The position numbers and the translations under genes were made by a program. The notes under the pieces were generated by a model. That model did not search any database, was not told the DNA's origin, and saw nothing but the letters and a program-made list of their open reading frames with translations. From Bog-756 sp963727075 (lineage in GTDB: Bacteria > Actinomycetota > Acidimicrobiia > Acidimicrobiales > RAAP-2): a DNA stretch of 64,000 nt. The stretch is from NCBI GenBank assembly GCA_963727075.1, contig CAVSET010000001.1:434001-498000 (forward strand), given 5' to 3'. Below, piece by piece: positions 10,249 through 18,850 of this stretch. Position 1 is the stretch's first letter. Each line of letters opens with the position of its first letter.

Positions 10249-10761
10249 TCATCGCTTGGTGCCGTTCGGAGCGGTGACCCGGCCCGGATGGGCGGCGATG
10301 TAGTCCGACGAGTGCTTCACCAGGATCTGGTTGGACAGGAACGTGGACCCATGGAAGTGGCCCACGGCGATGACCGGAATGTTCGGCTGGAAGAGCTCCG
10401 GCGGGCTGCCCGTGTTGTCCACCTGGACGGCCGTACTGCCCGAGGTGACGACGAAGTCCACCCCCTGCGGGGTCGAGCGGATGGAGCCCCGTTCCACCAC
10501 CCCCTCGAGGTTGAACGTCCTCCCGCCGAGCGTAGCCGCCTGCTTCACCGCCTGGTCGGCGGGGAGGTAGAAGTTGAGCGCCGTCCCGAGCCCCTTGGCC
10601 AGCAGCACGGCGAGCGACGCCACCAGCACGAGACCCACCACCGCGTAGCGGAGGCGGTGACCGGAGCCGATCGGAGCCTTGGGTGCGGGCGGCCGGTCTC
10701 CCGGCACCGCCGGGGCGTCGCCACCCTTCGAGGACGGGGGGAGCGGAGGGGCGGTCGTCAC
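10249..10761 (-). CDS. ccmE: CcmE periplasmic haem chaperone
   Basis: 170 residues from GTG 10761, whose GTGA overlaps the ccmD stop. There is an N-terminal membrane anchor (RYAVVGLVLVASLAVLLAKG), then the OB-fold with FNLEGVVERGSI and GHFHGSTFLSNQILVKHSSDY. The haem-binding residue is in KHSSDY, i.e. the classical HxxxY form rather than the CxxxY variant found in some other lineages. It carries haem from CcmC to CcmF. A proline-rich cytoplasmic tail precedes the anchor. Confidence 0.88.
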   Translation of the reverse strand: MTTAPPLPPSSKGGDAPAVPGDRPPAPKAPIGSGHRLRYAVVGLVLVASLAVLLAKGLGTALNFYLPADQAVKQAATLGGRTFNLEGVVERGSIRSTPQGVDFVVTSGSTAVQVDNTGSPPELFQPNIPVIAVGHFHGSTFLSNQILVKHSSDYIAAHPGRVTAPNGTKR

Positions 10762-10928
10762 CGGTCGTCGGCCGGGTCGACGGCCCCGACGGCCGGAGCG
10801 GGCTCGGGCGCCAGCGCCTCGACGCGGATCGCGATCCGGGTGAGCCGGCGCCGGCGCCACACCAGCTGCACCGCATAGAGGAACAGGATCCCGAGCACCA
10901 CGACGTAGCCGGCCACCACGTACCGCAT
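10758..10928 (-). CDS. ccmD: CcmD-like small membrane protein
   Basis: 56 residues: MRYVVAGYVVVLGILFLYAV forms one membrane helix, followed by a basic stretch (QLVWRRRRLTRIAIRVEAL) and an acidic/proline tail. This is the usual CcmD layout of one helix plus a charged cytoplasmic tail. Its ATG shares a base with the ccmC stop (TGATG), and its stop overlaps the ccmE GTG. CcmD helps release holo-CcmE from CcmC. The assignment rests on size, topology and position between ccmC and ccmE. Confidence 0.8.
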   Translation of the reverse strand: MRYVVAGYVVVLGILFLYAVQLVWRRRRLTRIAIRVEALAPEPAPAVGAVDPADDR

Positions 10929-11728
10929 CAGGCCGCCTCGTCCACCACGTCGCCCTCGGCCCGCCGCTCGGCCAGGGCCACGTCGAGCTCCCCCCGGCCC
11001 AGCCGGTCCTCGAGCACACCGATGCGGTACCGGACGAGGAGCATCCAGGCGAAGGCCAGGGTGAGGGCGACGAAGCCGAGCAGCAGGGTCCAGGCCATCG
11101 ACCCGTGGATCGTCGGGGAGAGATCGGGGTTGAGCACGGTCGCCCCCTGATGGAGCGTCTTCCACCAGAGGACGGAGAAGTGGACGATGGGCACGTCCAC
11201 CGCGGCGAACAGGGCGACGAACGCGCTCCGCTTGGCGCGGACCTCGGGCTCGGCCGGCACCCGGCGGAGCGCCAGGTACCCGAGGAACAGCACGGCCAGC
11301 ACCGCCGTGGTGGTCAAGCGGGCGTCCCATGCCCACCAGACACCCCAGGTGGGCCTGCCCCAGATGGAGCCGGAGACGAGCGTGCAGACGTTGAAGACCA
11401 CGCCCACCTCCACCGCCGCCGCCGCCAGGCGGTCCCAGAACAGGGACCGGGTGCGCGGCCAGAGGTAGAGGAGGCTGGCCCCGGCGGCCAACCCGAAGGC
11501 CAGGTACAACGCCACCCAGGCCACCCCGGGGTGGATGTAGACCAGCCGCACCAGGTCTCCCTGGGTCTCGTCGGGAGGGGTCACCCACAGGCCGAGCCAC
11601 ACGGTGCCGACGGTGGCCACCAGCGCGCCGATCCCGATGATGCGCTCGATCCACTGCGCCCGGGCCGACCCGAGGAGCGGGGCGGCGTCGCGACCGGCGA
11701 CGGACGGGGCGGCTCCCGGCCCGCTCAT
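10928..11728 (-). CDS. ccmC: CcmC haem-transfer membrane protein
   Basis: Start taken at ATG 11728 (MSGPGAAPS), inside the end of ccmB; the frame is open a little further upstream but that part lies within ccmB. 266 residues with six membrane segments. The haem motif WWAWDARLTTT follows SIWGRPTWGV, and the family histidines are visible in YIHPGVAWVALY and VDVPIVHFSVLWWKTLHQG. CcmC loads haem onto CcmE on the outer face of the membrane. Confidence 0.9.
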   Translation of the reverse strand: MSGPGAAPSVAGRDAAPLLGSARAQWIERIIGIGALVATVGTVWLGLWVTPPDETQGDLVRLVYIHPGVAWVALYLAFGLAAGASLLYLWPRTRSLFWDRLAAAAVEVGVVFNVCTLVSGSIWGRPTWGVWWAWDARLTTTAVLAVLFLGYLALRRVPAEPEVRAKRSAFVALFAAVDVPIVHFSVLWWKTLHQGATVLNPDLSPTIHGSMAWTLLLGFVALTLAFAWMLLVRYRIGVLEDRLGRGELDVALAERRAEGDVVDEAA

Positions 11729-12396
11729 GCCGACTCCTGGACGGGGCCGTAGAAGACTACGCCGAGGGCCACGTAGACCGCGTCGAAGACGACCAGCAGC
11801 CGGAGCCACTGGCTCCCGTCGGCCGCGACGCCGCCGGTCATGGCCGCCTGCCAGATGCGAGTGCCGGCCAACAGGACCGGGGCGGCGATGGGCAGCAGGA
11901 GGAACGGCAGGAGGGTCTCCTTCACCCGGAGGCCGGCCGACAGCGCCCCGTACAGCGTCCCGGTGGCCGCCAGCCCGATGGTCCCGAGCGCACCCGAGGC
12001 CACCAGCAGCCAGGGGTGGGCGACCTTGACCCCATAGAGGAGCACGACGCCGGCGCCGAGCACCCCCTCCAGGACCACCAGCACGGCGCCGACGGCCAGG
12101 GCCTTGCCGAGGAACAAACCGGCCGGGTCGATCCCCGACAGACGGAGACCGTCGCGGGCCCCGTCCCCCGACTCGACCGACACGCTGCGCTGGACGGCGA
12201 GCACCGTGCAGAACAAGACGGCCACCCAGAACAGTCCGGGTGCGCCGCGCGCCATGAGGGCGCGGTCGGGCCCGAGGGCGAACGCGAACATGACCAGGGC
12301 CACGATTCCGAACGGCGCCACCTGGGACAGGGCCACCCGTGACCGGGCCTCGATCCGGAGGTCCTTGCCGGCTACCAGGAGGGCGTCACCCCACAT
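11725..12396 (-). CDS. ccmB: CcmB ABC transporter permease of the CcmAB haem-release complex
   Basis: 223 residues with six predicted membrane segments. The N-terminus MWGDALLVAGKDLRIEARSR is typical of CcmB (a KDL-E-R amphipathic start). ETLLPFLLLPIAAPVLLAGT is the conserved fourth-helix region. With CcmA it uses ATP to free holo-CcmE from CcmC. The start overlaps the end of ccmA by 11 nt and its stop overlaps the ccmC start by 4 nt. Confidence 0.9.
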   Translation of the reverse strand: MWGDALLVAGKDLRIEARSRVALSQVAPFGIVALVMFAFALGPDRALMARGAPGLFWVAVLFCTVLAVQRSVSVESGDGARDGLRLSGIDPAGLFLGKALAVGAVLVVLEGVLGAGVVLLYGVKVAHPWLLVASGALGTIGLAATGTLYGALSAGLRVKETLLPFLLLPIAAPVLLAGTRIWQAAMTGGVAADGSQWLRLLVVFDAVYVALGVVFYGPVQESA

Positions 12397-13157
12397 GGGC
12401 CACCGACCCGTTGACCGGGACGGCTTCAGGTGCGGCCGGGCCCGTGGTCTCCGGCTCCGCGCCGCCGTCGGTGCCCCGGAGGAGGCCGGGAACGGCCCGC
12501 TCGCCGGTCACCCGACCGCCCGCCATGGTGACCACCCGGGTGGCCGACGGCTCGACCGACGAGGCCTCGTGGGAGGCGACCACCACAGTGGTCCCGGCCG
12601 CGGCGGCCTCGGCGATCAGCGCATCGAGGATCCGACGAGCCGATGCGTCGAGGCCGGCATGAGGCTCGTCGAGCAGCCAGAGCTCCGGCCAGCGGGCGGT
12701 GAGGACGGCGAGCGCCACCCGTCGGCGCTGGCCGGCCGAGAGCTTGGCCGCGGTGGTCCGGAGCAGGCGGCCGGTGAGCTCGAACCGCTCGCACGCCCCC
12801 TCGACCCGACCGGGATCGCCACCGGCGGCCCGCACCGCGAACCGTGACGTTCTCCCGGACAGTGAGGTCGTCGTAGAGATGGGAGGCGTGCGAGAGCAAC
12901 CCGACCCGTCTCCTCACCTGGCTGCGCCGCCGCCCCGGATCGAGCCCGAGCACCGCCACCCGCCCCGACGACACCGGCACCAGGCCGGCACAGACCCGCA
13001 GCAGGCTGGTCTTGCCGGCCCCGTTGGCCCCCTCGACCAGGACGGTCTCACCCCTCCTGACCTCGAGATCGAGACCGGCGAGGAGGGGGAACCGCCCCGA
13101 CAACGCCACGGCGTCGTGCAAGGAGAGGGCTGGAGAGGGAGGGGCTGCAGGGGCCAT
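12386..13157 (-). pseudogene. ccmA: CcmA ABC ATPase, one frameshift
   Basis: ATG 13157 has a good ribosome site (GGAGGGAC). The first frame holds Walker A (VEGANGAGKTSLLRV) and the Q-loop region, through YDDLTVRENV. Near 12845 the frame must shift to continue with FAVRAAGGDPGRVE, the signature AAKLSAGQRRRVALA, Walker B LWLLDEPHAGLD and the switch histidine VASHEAS. About 257 residues when joined. It is the ATPase partner of CcmB. One stray base in the middle of an otherwise complete domain suggests a sequencing error. Confidence 0.85.
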
Positions 13158-13162
13158 GGCCG

Positions 13163-13181
13163 TCCCTCCATGGTACGAGTG
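13163..13181 (-). other. 85-bp gap between ccdA and ccmA (ribosome site for ccmA)
   Basis: Between the ccdA stop (13243) and the ccmA start (13157) there is room only for a short leader. The segment given holds the GGAGGGAC ribosome site. I see no strong terminator here, so ccdA and the ccm genes are probably co-transcribed. Confidence 0.35.
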
Positions 13182-13242
13182 TGGCGGGGGCCGGAGCCAG
13201 ACGGGGCCGCCCGCCGGATGAGGTGGGCGCCGGGGCTCGGGC

Positions 13243-14126
13243 TCAGCTGGTCGAGAGCCGGCTGAGGTGCAGGTCGTGCAGCCAATCAGAGACGTACCCC
13301 GAGACCACGCCCACGTGGCCGGTCAACAACAGGAGCCCGAAGGCCACGAGCACCGCCCCGCCCACCAGGTCGACCAGGCGCAACCGGTTGCGCACCCGGG
13401 CCAGGGCGTCGGTCATCCGGCCGAAGGCCAGGCCGCTCAGGAGGAAGGGCACCCCGATCCCGAGCGAGTAGGCGAGCAGGAGGGCCACTCCCCCCACCGC
13501 CGTCCCTCCGGTGCCGGCGGCCAAGGCGAGCACGCTGCCGAGGACCGGTCCGATGCACGGCGTCCAGGCGAAGGCGAAGGCCATGCCCATCACCGGTGGG
13601 GCCCAGGCCCCGAGCACCGAGGGGCGCACCGTCACCCGGTGCTCCCCGGACAGCACCAGCGGAAGGGCGACTCCGGCCGCCATGGCCACCAGCAACGCGC
13701 CGAACAGGACGATGAGCACCCCCGAGAGCGTCTCGAGGAAGCGCTGGTGGGTGAGGAACAGTCGCCCGATGGCCGACGCCGACGCGCCGAGGATGGTGAA
13801 GATGACGGTGAAGCCGGCGATGAAGGCGAGGATCCCCCGGAGCAGCCTGGCCCCGCTCGACGGCGCAGCTCCCCTGCCGACGGCCCGCGCTCCGGCCCGG
13901 TGACGGGCGCGGCCGGCGGCGGGGCGGAGACCCCGCCCGCCACCCCGGCGGGTACGAGGGTCGGGACGCAGGTCGCGCTCAGCTCGGCCGCCGAGAGCCC
14001 CGACACCATCGACAGGTAGGCCGGCACCAGGGGCAGCACGCACGGGGAGAGGAACGAGAGCATCCCGGCGCCGAACGCCACGAGCAGGCCGAGCGGGTCG
14101 GCGTGGATCGTCGCCGGTCCGGCCAC
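13243..14126 (-). pseudogene. ccdA: CcdA-type thiol-disulfide transport protein, one frameshift
   Basis: From GTG 14126 (8 nt after the gmd stop) the N-terminal frame holds the first redox motif FLSPCVLPLVPAYLS; the C-terminal frame holds FAWTPCIGPVLG, the second conserved cysteine. A shift near 13870, in a Gly/Pro/Arg-rich loop, joins them. About 290 residues with six to seven membrane helices. CcdA passes electrons from cytoplasmic thioredoxin to outward thiol proteins such as CcmG and CcmH, which fits its place just upstream of ccmA. Confidence 0.85.
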
Positions 14127-14134
14127 GTGACCCG

Positions 14135-15112
14135 CTAGGCCAGCTGGCTCTTCACCAGCGCCAGGTCGGCCTCGACCATCATCTGCACCAGGGCGGGGAA
14201 GTCGACGTCGCGGTGCCAGCCGAGGGCCGTCTCCGCCTTGGTCGGGTCGCCCGACCAGCAGGTCCACCTCGGCGGGGCGCAGGAAGCGCTCGTCGATGAC
14301 CACGTGCTGCTCCCAGTCGAGGTCGACGGCGGCGAAGGCCAGCTCGACCAGCTCCTTGCACCGAGTGGGTCTCGCCGGTGGCGACCACGTAGTCGTCGGG
14401 CCGGTCCTGTTGGAGCATCAGCCACATGGCCCGCACGTAGTCGGCGGCGTATCCCCAGTCGCGCTGGGCGTCGAGGTTGCCGAGCGGCAGCTTCTCGTCG
14501 ATGCCGGCCTTGATCCGGGCCACGCCGTGGGTCACCTTGCGGGTGACGAACTCGAGACCGCGGCGGGGCGACTCGTGGTTGAAGAGGATGCCCGACGAGG
14601 CGTGCAGGCCGTAGCTCTCGCGGTAGTTGACGGTGATCCAGTGGCCGTAGACCTTGGCCACGCCGTAGGGGCTGCGCGGGATAGAAGGGGGTCGGCTCCG
14701 TCTGGGGCACCTCGAGGACCTTGCCGAACATCTCCGACGAGCTGGCCTGGTAGAAGCGGATCTCCGGGTCGACGATCCGGATGGCGTCGAGCACCCGGGT
14801 CACGCCGAGGGCGGTGGTCTCGCCGGTGAGCACCGGCTGGCTCCACGAGGTCTGCACGAAGGACTGGGCGGCCAGGTTGTAGACCTCCGTGCGGCCGGTG
14901 GTCGCGGAGGATGTTGATCATCGAGACCTCGTCGAGGAGGTCCCCGGCCACCAGGGTGACCCGGTCCTGGATGTGGGCGATCCGCTCGAAGTTGAGCGGT
15001 GCTCGAGCGCCGGACCATGCCGCACGACCTCGTAGCCCTGGCCGAGCAGGAACTCGGCCAGGTAGGAGCCGTCCTGGCCGGTGATGCCGGTGATCAGTGC
15101 TCGTTTCGCCAT
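14135..15112 (-). pseudogene. gmd: GDP-mannose 4,6-dehydratase, broken by about six frameshifts
   Basis: ATG 15112 begins AKRALITGITGQDGSYLAEF with the Rossmann GxxGxxG. Fragments follow in order in changing frames: MVRRSSTAQ, AGDLLDEVSMINILRDHRP, FVQTSWSQPVLTGETTALGV, YQASSSEMFGKVLEVPQTEP, AKVYGHWITVNYRESYGLHA (catalytic Tyr-x3-Lys region), RDWGYAADYVRAMWLM, then RPAEVDLLVG and TKAETALGWHRDVDFPALVQ. Shifts lie near 15020, 15000, 14895, 14685, 14362 and 14250. The enzyme makes GDP-4-keto-6-deoxymannose for fucose/rhamnose-type sugars. All motifs survive, so clustered sequencing error is more likely than decay. Confidence 0.85.
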
Positions 15113-15132
15113 GTGGTCGTGCTCCTCGGGTC

Positions 15133-15989
15133 TCAGTGGGTGTCGGAGTCGGGCGGCGCCTGCCAGGACGGCGGTCGCTTCTCGATGAAGGCGGCGATCC
15201 CCTCGGCCGCCTCGGCGGTCTGGCTGGTGACCGTGAGCATCGCGTGGAGGTAGGGCAGCGCCTCGGTGGCCGCCGAATCCAGCACAGCGTAGAACGATTC
15301 GCGGCCCATCCTCATCACACCCGGCGGCTTGGAGGCCAGCACGGCGGCCATCTCCGCCACCTCGGCATCGAGCCGGTCGTGGGGCACCACCCGGGTGACG
15401 AAGCCGATGCGATCCGCCTCCTCCGCCTCCACCACCCGGCTGGTCAGCATCAGCTCGAGGGCCTTCTTCGGCGGCATCGACCGGAGCATGGGGACGGTCA
15501 CCATGTAGGGCCACAGGCCCACGTTGAGCTCGGGGGCGCCGAACCGGGCCCGCTCCGAGGCGATGACCATGTCGCAGGCCAGGGCCAGGCCGAACCCCCC
15601 GGCCATGGCCCAGCCCTGGACCCGGGCGATGGTCGGCTTGCCCAGGTGCCAGAGCTCCTCGAACAGCTCGGCCAGCCAGCCCCGGGCCTGGTGGTGACGG
15701 CGAAGTCGTCGGTCAGGCCGCCCGGGTCGCGCGGGCGCCATGCCCGACAGGTCGGCCCCGGCGCAGAAGGCCTGGTCGCCGGCGCCGGCCAGCACCACCA
15801 CCCGCACCGACGGGTCGGATCGGGCCCGGCCGACATGCTCGCGGAGGCCAGCGATGACCTCCCAGGTCATGGCGTTGCGCCGCTCGGGGCGGTTGATGGT
15901 GAGGGTGAGGACGGCGCCGTCCCGCTCGGCCAGCAGCTCGGCAGCCCGGCGAGCCGGCCGGGGCGGCGGGCGACGGGGTCTTCGGGCAC
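15133..15989 (-). pseudogene. Enoyl-CoA hydratase/isomerase (crotonase family), frameshifted
   Basis: Oxyanion-hole motifs are intact: QAFCAGADLSGM and WAMAGGFGLALACDMVIASE, with FGAPELNVGLWP following. Two shifts near 15737 and 15685 cancel each other (between them the correct frame reads RDPGGLTDDFAVTTR), and a third near 15945 separates the likely start, GTG 15989 (VPEDPVARRPGRL), from the rest. TAGCGT on the minus strand (16001-15996) lies 6 nt before this GTG. The enzyme hydrates or isomerises acyl-CoA thioesters; the exact substrate is unknown. It is the first gene of the ech-gmd-ccdA-ccm run, 20 nt before gmd. Confidence 0.78.
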
Positions 15990-16116
15990 CGGACGACGCT
16001 AGCCCGCACACCGTGGACCTGTCCGCTCGAGTCGGTCGGGATCGAGCCCATCGGGTCGTCCGAGGCGGCTCTCCTCCGCCGGGCTCGCGCCGGGCCGCCC
16101 CGCCTACGGTGACGCC

Positions 16117-17164
16117 ATTCCGACCGCCGCCCTCCTCTCGTTCCGCCTCGGCGGCACCGACGGCGTCGCCGTCGAGGCGGCCAAGTGGCAGCGCGCCCTG
16201 GCCTCGCTCGGCTTCCGCACGCTCACCGTGGCCGGCGCCGGGCCGGTCGACCGGCTCGTCCCCGGCCTGGCCATCGGACGCGGGCGAGCCGCCCGACCCG
16301 ATCCGAGCTCGTCGCCGCCCTGACGACGCCGACCTGGTCGTGGTCGAGAACCTGTGCTCGCTGCCCCTCAACCCGGATGCCGCCAGGCTGGTGGCCGAGG
16401 TGCTGGCCGGGCGGCCGGCCATCCTCCACCACCACGACCTGCCCTGGCAGCGCCCGCCGTTCATCCACCACCCGCCCCCTCCGGTCGACCCCCGCTGGGC
16501 CCAGGTCACCATCAACGAGCTGAGCCGGCGTCAGCTGGCCGGCCCGGGGCATCGCCGCCACCACCGTCTACAACGCCTTCGATGTGGGCGACCCGGCTGC
16601 CCGGGCGGCATCGAGACCGGTGTCGCGGTCCGGCGACGCCCTCGGGGTCGGACGGGAACCGCCGGCTGGTCCTGCAGCCGACCCGGGCTCTTCCCCGCAA
16701 GAACATCGCGGGCGGCCTGCGCCTGGCCTCCGAGCTCGACGCCACCTACTGGCTGCTCGGCGCGGCCGAGGACGGCTTCGGCCCGGAGCTCGAGTCGGTC
16801 CTGGCCCGGCGCGGCGTGCCCCGTCGTGCTCGGTCCCCCGGCGGGGATGCCGGGCTTCGTCGTCGGCGACGCCTACCGCGCCTGCGACGTGGTCACCCTG
16901 CCCTCGACCTGGGAAGGGTTCGGCAACCCGTCCATCGAGTCGGTGGTGTACCGGCGGCCGCTGGCCATCGGGCCCTACCCGGTCGGTCGGGAGCTGGCCG
17001 CCTTCGGGTTCGAGTGGTTCACCCTGCGCCAGGCGGATCGGCTCGGGTCGTGGCTGCATGCCCCCGACCCGGCCCTCCTCGACGGCAACCTGGCCGTGGC
17101 CGCGGCCCACTTCTCGCTCCGGGACCTGCCCGAGCGCATCGCCTCCGTCCTGCCCGAGCTCTGA
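16117..17164 (+). pseudogene. GT-B glycosyltransferase, broken by about six frameshifts
   Basis: Reading begins at an ATT (PTAALLSFRLGGTDGVAVEA), 6 nt after a TACGGT hexamer at 16105-16110; the true start may be a miscalled ATG or GTG. Fragments in successive frames are DDADLVVVENLCSLPLNPDA, LHHHDLPWQRPPFIHHPPPP, IAATTVYNAFDV, LVLQPTRALPRKNIAGGL and VVTLPSTWEGFGNPSIESVV, the last being the donor-binding E-x7-E-like region of GT-B enzymes. Shifts lie near 16275, 16300, 16325, 16555, 16655 and 16823. Acceptor and sugar unknown. Confidence 0.72.
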
Positions 17165-17226
17165 AAGGTCCGACCCCGGGTCGCCGGCGGGGCGAGGCGG
17201 GCCGGTGCCCGATTCCGACCCCCGAG

Positions 17227-17232
17227 TACCAT
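17227..17232 (+). promoter_or_regulatory. -10 hexamer (TACCAT) for the TetR gene
   Basis: TACCAT lies 8 nt before ATG 17241, consistent with a leaderless or nearly leaderless transcript. It falls 65 bp after the preceding stop, so the regulator has its own promoter. Confidence 0.4.
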
Positions 17233-17240
17233 GCAGGGCC

Positions 17241-17939
17241 ATGGACGCACCGGGCACCGCGGAGCCCGACGCCACGACGGCGCCGTCGCGCCAGGCCGAG
17301 GCCCCCGGGGGTCGGCGCCTGACCGCCGACGCCCGGCGCCGCCAGCTGTTCGAGGTGGCGCTCTCGCTGTTCGCCGAGCACGGGTACGCAGCGACCACCA
17401 TGGACGACATCGCCGAGGCGGCCGGGGTGACCAAGCCGCTCGTCTACCAGCACTTCGACTCGAAGCGGGCCCTCTACCTCGAGCTCATGGACGTGTTCTC
17501 CCGTGAGCTGGTCACCCGCATCGTGAAGGCCACGGCCAACGCCGAGGGCCCCCGCCAGCAGGTGGAGCTCGGCTTCGCCGCCTACTTCGAGCTGATGGTG
17601 GGCAACGAACCGGCCTTCCGGCTGCTCTACGGGCGGGATGCGCCCGACGACCCCGAGCTCGGCGCCGCCCTGCGCCGGGTCGAGGAGACCATCGCCCAGG
17701 CCATCGATCCCCTCATCGACGCCGGGCTCGACCCCGAGCACCGGCTGCTGCTGGCCCATGCGGTGGTGGGCATGGCCGAGGGTGCCAGCCGCCACTGGCT
17801 GGACGCCCGCCGTCAGCGGGCCCTCTCGGTCGATGGCGAGGGCGCCGAGGCCCCCAGCCTGGAGGAAGAGGCCGCCCTGTTGGCCACCCGACTGGCCGAC
17901 TTCGCCTGGGGCGGACTCCGGCAGGTCCACCGCATCTGA
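17241..17939 (+). CDS. TetR/AcrR-family transcriptional regulator
   Basis: 232 residues. The HTH is DARRRQLFEVALSLFAEHGY, then TTMDDIAEAAGVTKPLVYQH and FDSKRALYLELMD, a classic TetR N-terminal three-helix domain (about residues 33-80). The C-terminal ligand domain contains FAAYFELMVGNEPAFRLLYG, a form common in actinobacterial TetR regulators of lipid metabolism. Ligand and targets unknown. The acyl-CoA dehydrogenase promoter at 23.0 kb carries a TetR-like palindrome, but nothing links the two directly. Confidence 0.88.
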   Translation: MDAPGTAEPDATTAPSRQAEAPGGRRLTADARRRQLFEVALSLFAEHGYAATTMDDIAEAAGVTKPLVYQHFDSKRALYLELMDVFSRELVTRIVKATANAEGPRQQVELGFAAYFELMVGNEPAFRLLYGRDAPDDPELGAALRRVEETIAQAIDPLIDAGLDPEHRLLLAHAVVGMAEGASRHWLDARRQRALSVDGEGAEAPSLEEEAALLATRLADFAWGGLRQVHRI

Positions 17940-17967
17940 TCCTTCGTCGGCTGAACCGGGGACGGCG

Positions 17968-17997
17968 CTCCGGGTCGGAGGCCCGGACGGGCCGGAG
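17968..17997. terminator. Hairpin-forming segment between convergent genes
   Basis: CTCCGG (17968-17973) and CCGGAG (17992-17997) can pair around an inner GGCCCGGACGGGCC palindrome, in the 72-bp gap between the convergent TetR and anti-sigma genes. There is no T-run. Weak bidirectional terminator candidate. Confidence 0.3.
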
Positions 17998-18011
17998 GGC
18001 CGGTGATGCGG

Positions 18012-18842
18012 TCAGGCGCCCACCTGACCGGCTACCACCGGTTGCTGGTTGGACTGCACGACCCCCCCGCTGTGCTCGTCGGTGATGGCGAAGGCCTTGA
18101 CCGCCACGTGCCCGGCCACGCTGAACGGGACGACGGTCGGGTGCGGGCCGAGCAGGCCGAGCGAGATGGTCTGCCCGCCGACCACTCCCCACAGCTGATA
18201 GGTCCGGTCCGACGGGAGGGCCGACAGCTGGTGCACCTGCACGAACCCGGTCCCCGACGGGGTGAGCACGACGAGGGCACTGGACGAGGAGCTGGTCCCC
18301 GCCGGCGCAGCGAGCTCGACAGTCCTGGTCGAGCGGGCGGCGAGGGCGGCCCGCTCGGCGGCGGCGAGCGAGGGCGACTGCAGCGCGCTCACCTGGTGGT
18401 TAAGGTGGTTCACCCGGGCCCCGAGCACGACGGCGACCACCGCGGCGGCCGCGGCCACGGTCACGGCACCGACCGTGACCCACCGGCGAGATCGGCCGCC
18501 GCCGGCCAGCGGGACGACCGACCCTCCGCTGTCGTCCGCCGGCCCGTCGCTCACGGGCATGGACCGGTCCCCTCCCGCCTCGAGCCGGGCCGCCAGGCGG
18601 TCCCACGACGGCGGGACCGAACCATCGAGCTGGCTGGCGATGCCGTCCCACAACCGGGGTGGGGACTCGCCGCCGGAGTTGGCCAGCAGCCCGGCCACCT
18701 CGTGGTGATGGGCCACTTCGATGGAACACCGGACGCACGTCTCGAGATGACGCTCGACCAAGGCGGCCGTCTCGGGGTCGACGGCGTCGAGGGCGTAGAC
18801 ACCGAGCAGGTCCTGGATCTCGTGATGGCTGGCTTCAGGCAT
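18012..18842 (-). CDS. Zinc-binding anti-sigma factor (RskA-like)
   Basis: 276 residues from ATG 18842, 8 nt after the sigma stop, with a GGAG ribosome site. The N-terminal anti-sigma domain has HxxxCxxC (RHLETCVRCS; H32, C36, C39). One membrane helix (WVTVGAVTVAAAAAVVAVVL) follows, then an extracytoplasmic RskA-type domain (VHQLSALPSDRTYQLWGVVG). It would hold the adjacent ECF sigma factor at the membrane and release it on a signal, probably through regulated proteolysis as in related systems. Paired sigma/anti-sigma order supports this. Confidence 0.9.
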   Translation of the reverse strand: MPEASHHEIQDLLGVYALDAVDPETAALVERHLETCVRCSIEVAHHHEVAGLLANSGGESPPRLWDGIASQLDGSVPPSWDRLAARLEAGGDRSMPVSDGPADDSGGSVVPLAGGGRSRRWVTVGAVTVAAAAAVVAVVLGARVNHLNHQVSALQSPSLAAAERAALAARSTRTVELAAPAGTSSSSSALVVLTPSGTGFVQVHQLSALPSDRTYQLWGVVGGQTISLGLLGPHPTVVPFSVAGHVAVKAFAITDEHSGGVVQSNQQPVVAGQVGA

Positions 18843-18850
18843 GGCGCTCA

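Noticed and set aside
14135..15112. Programmed frameshifting in gmd
   Set aside because: Six shifts in both directions within 1 kb, without slippery-site pattern, match sequencing error instead.
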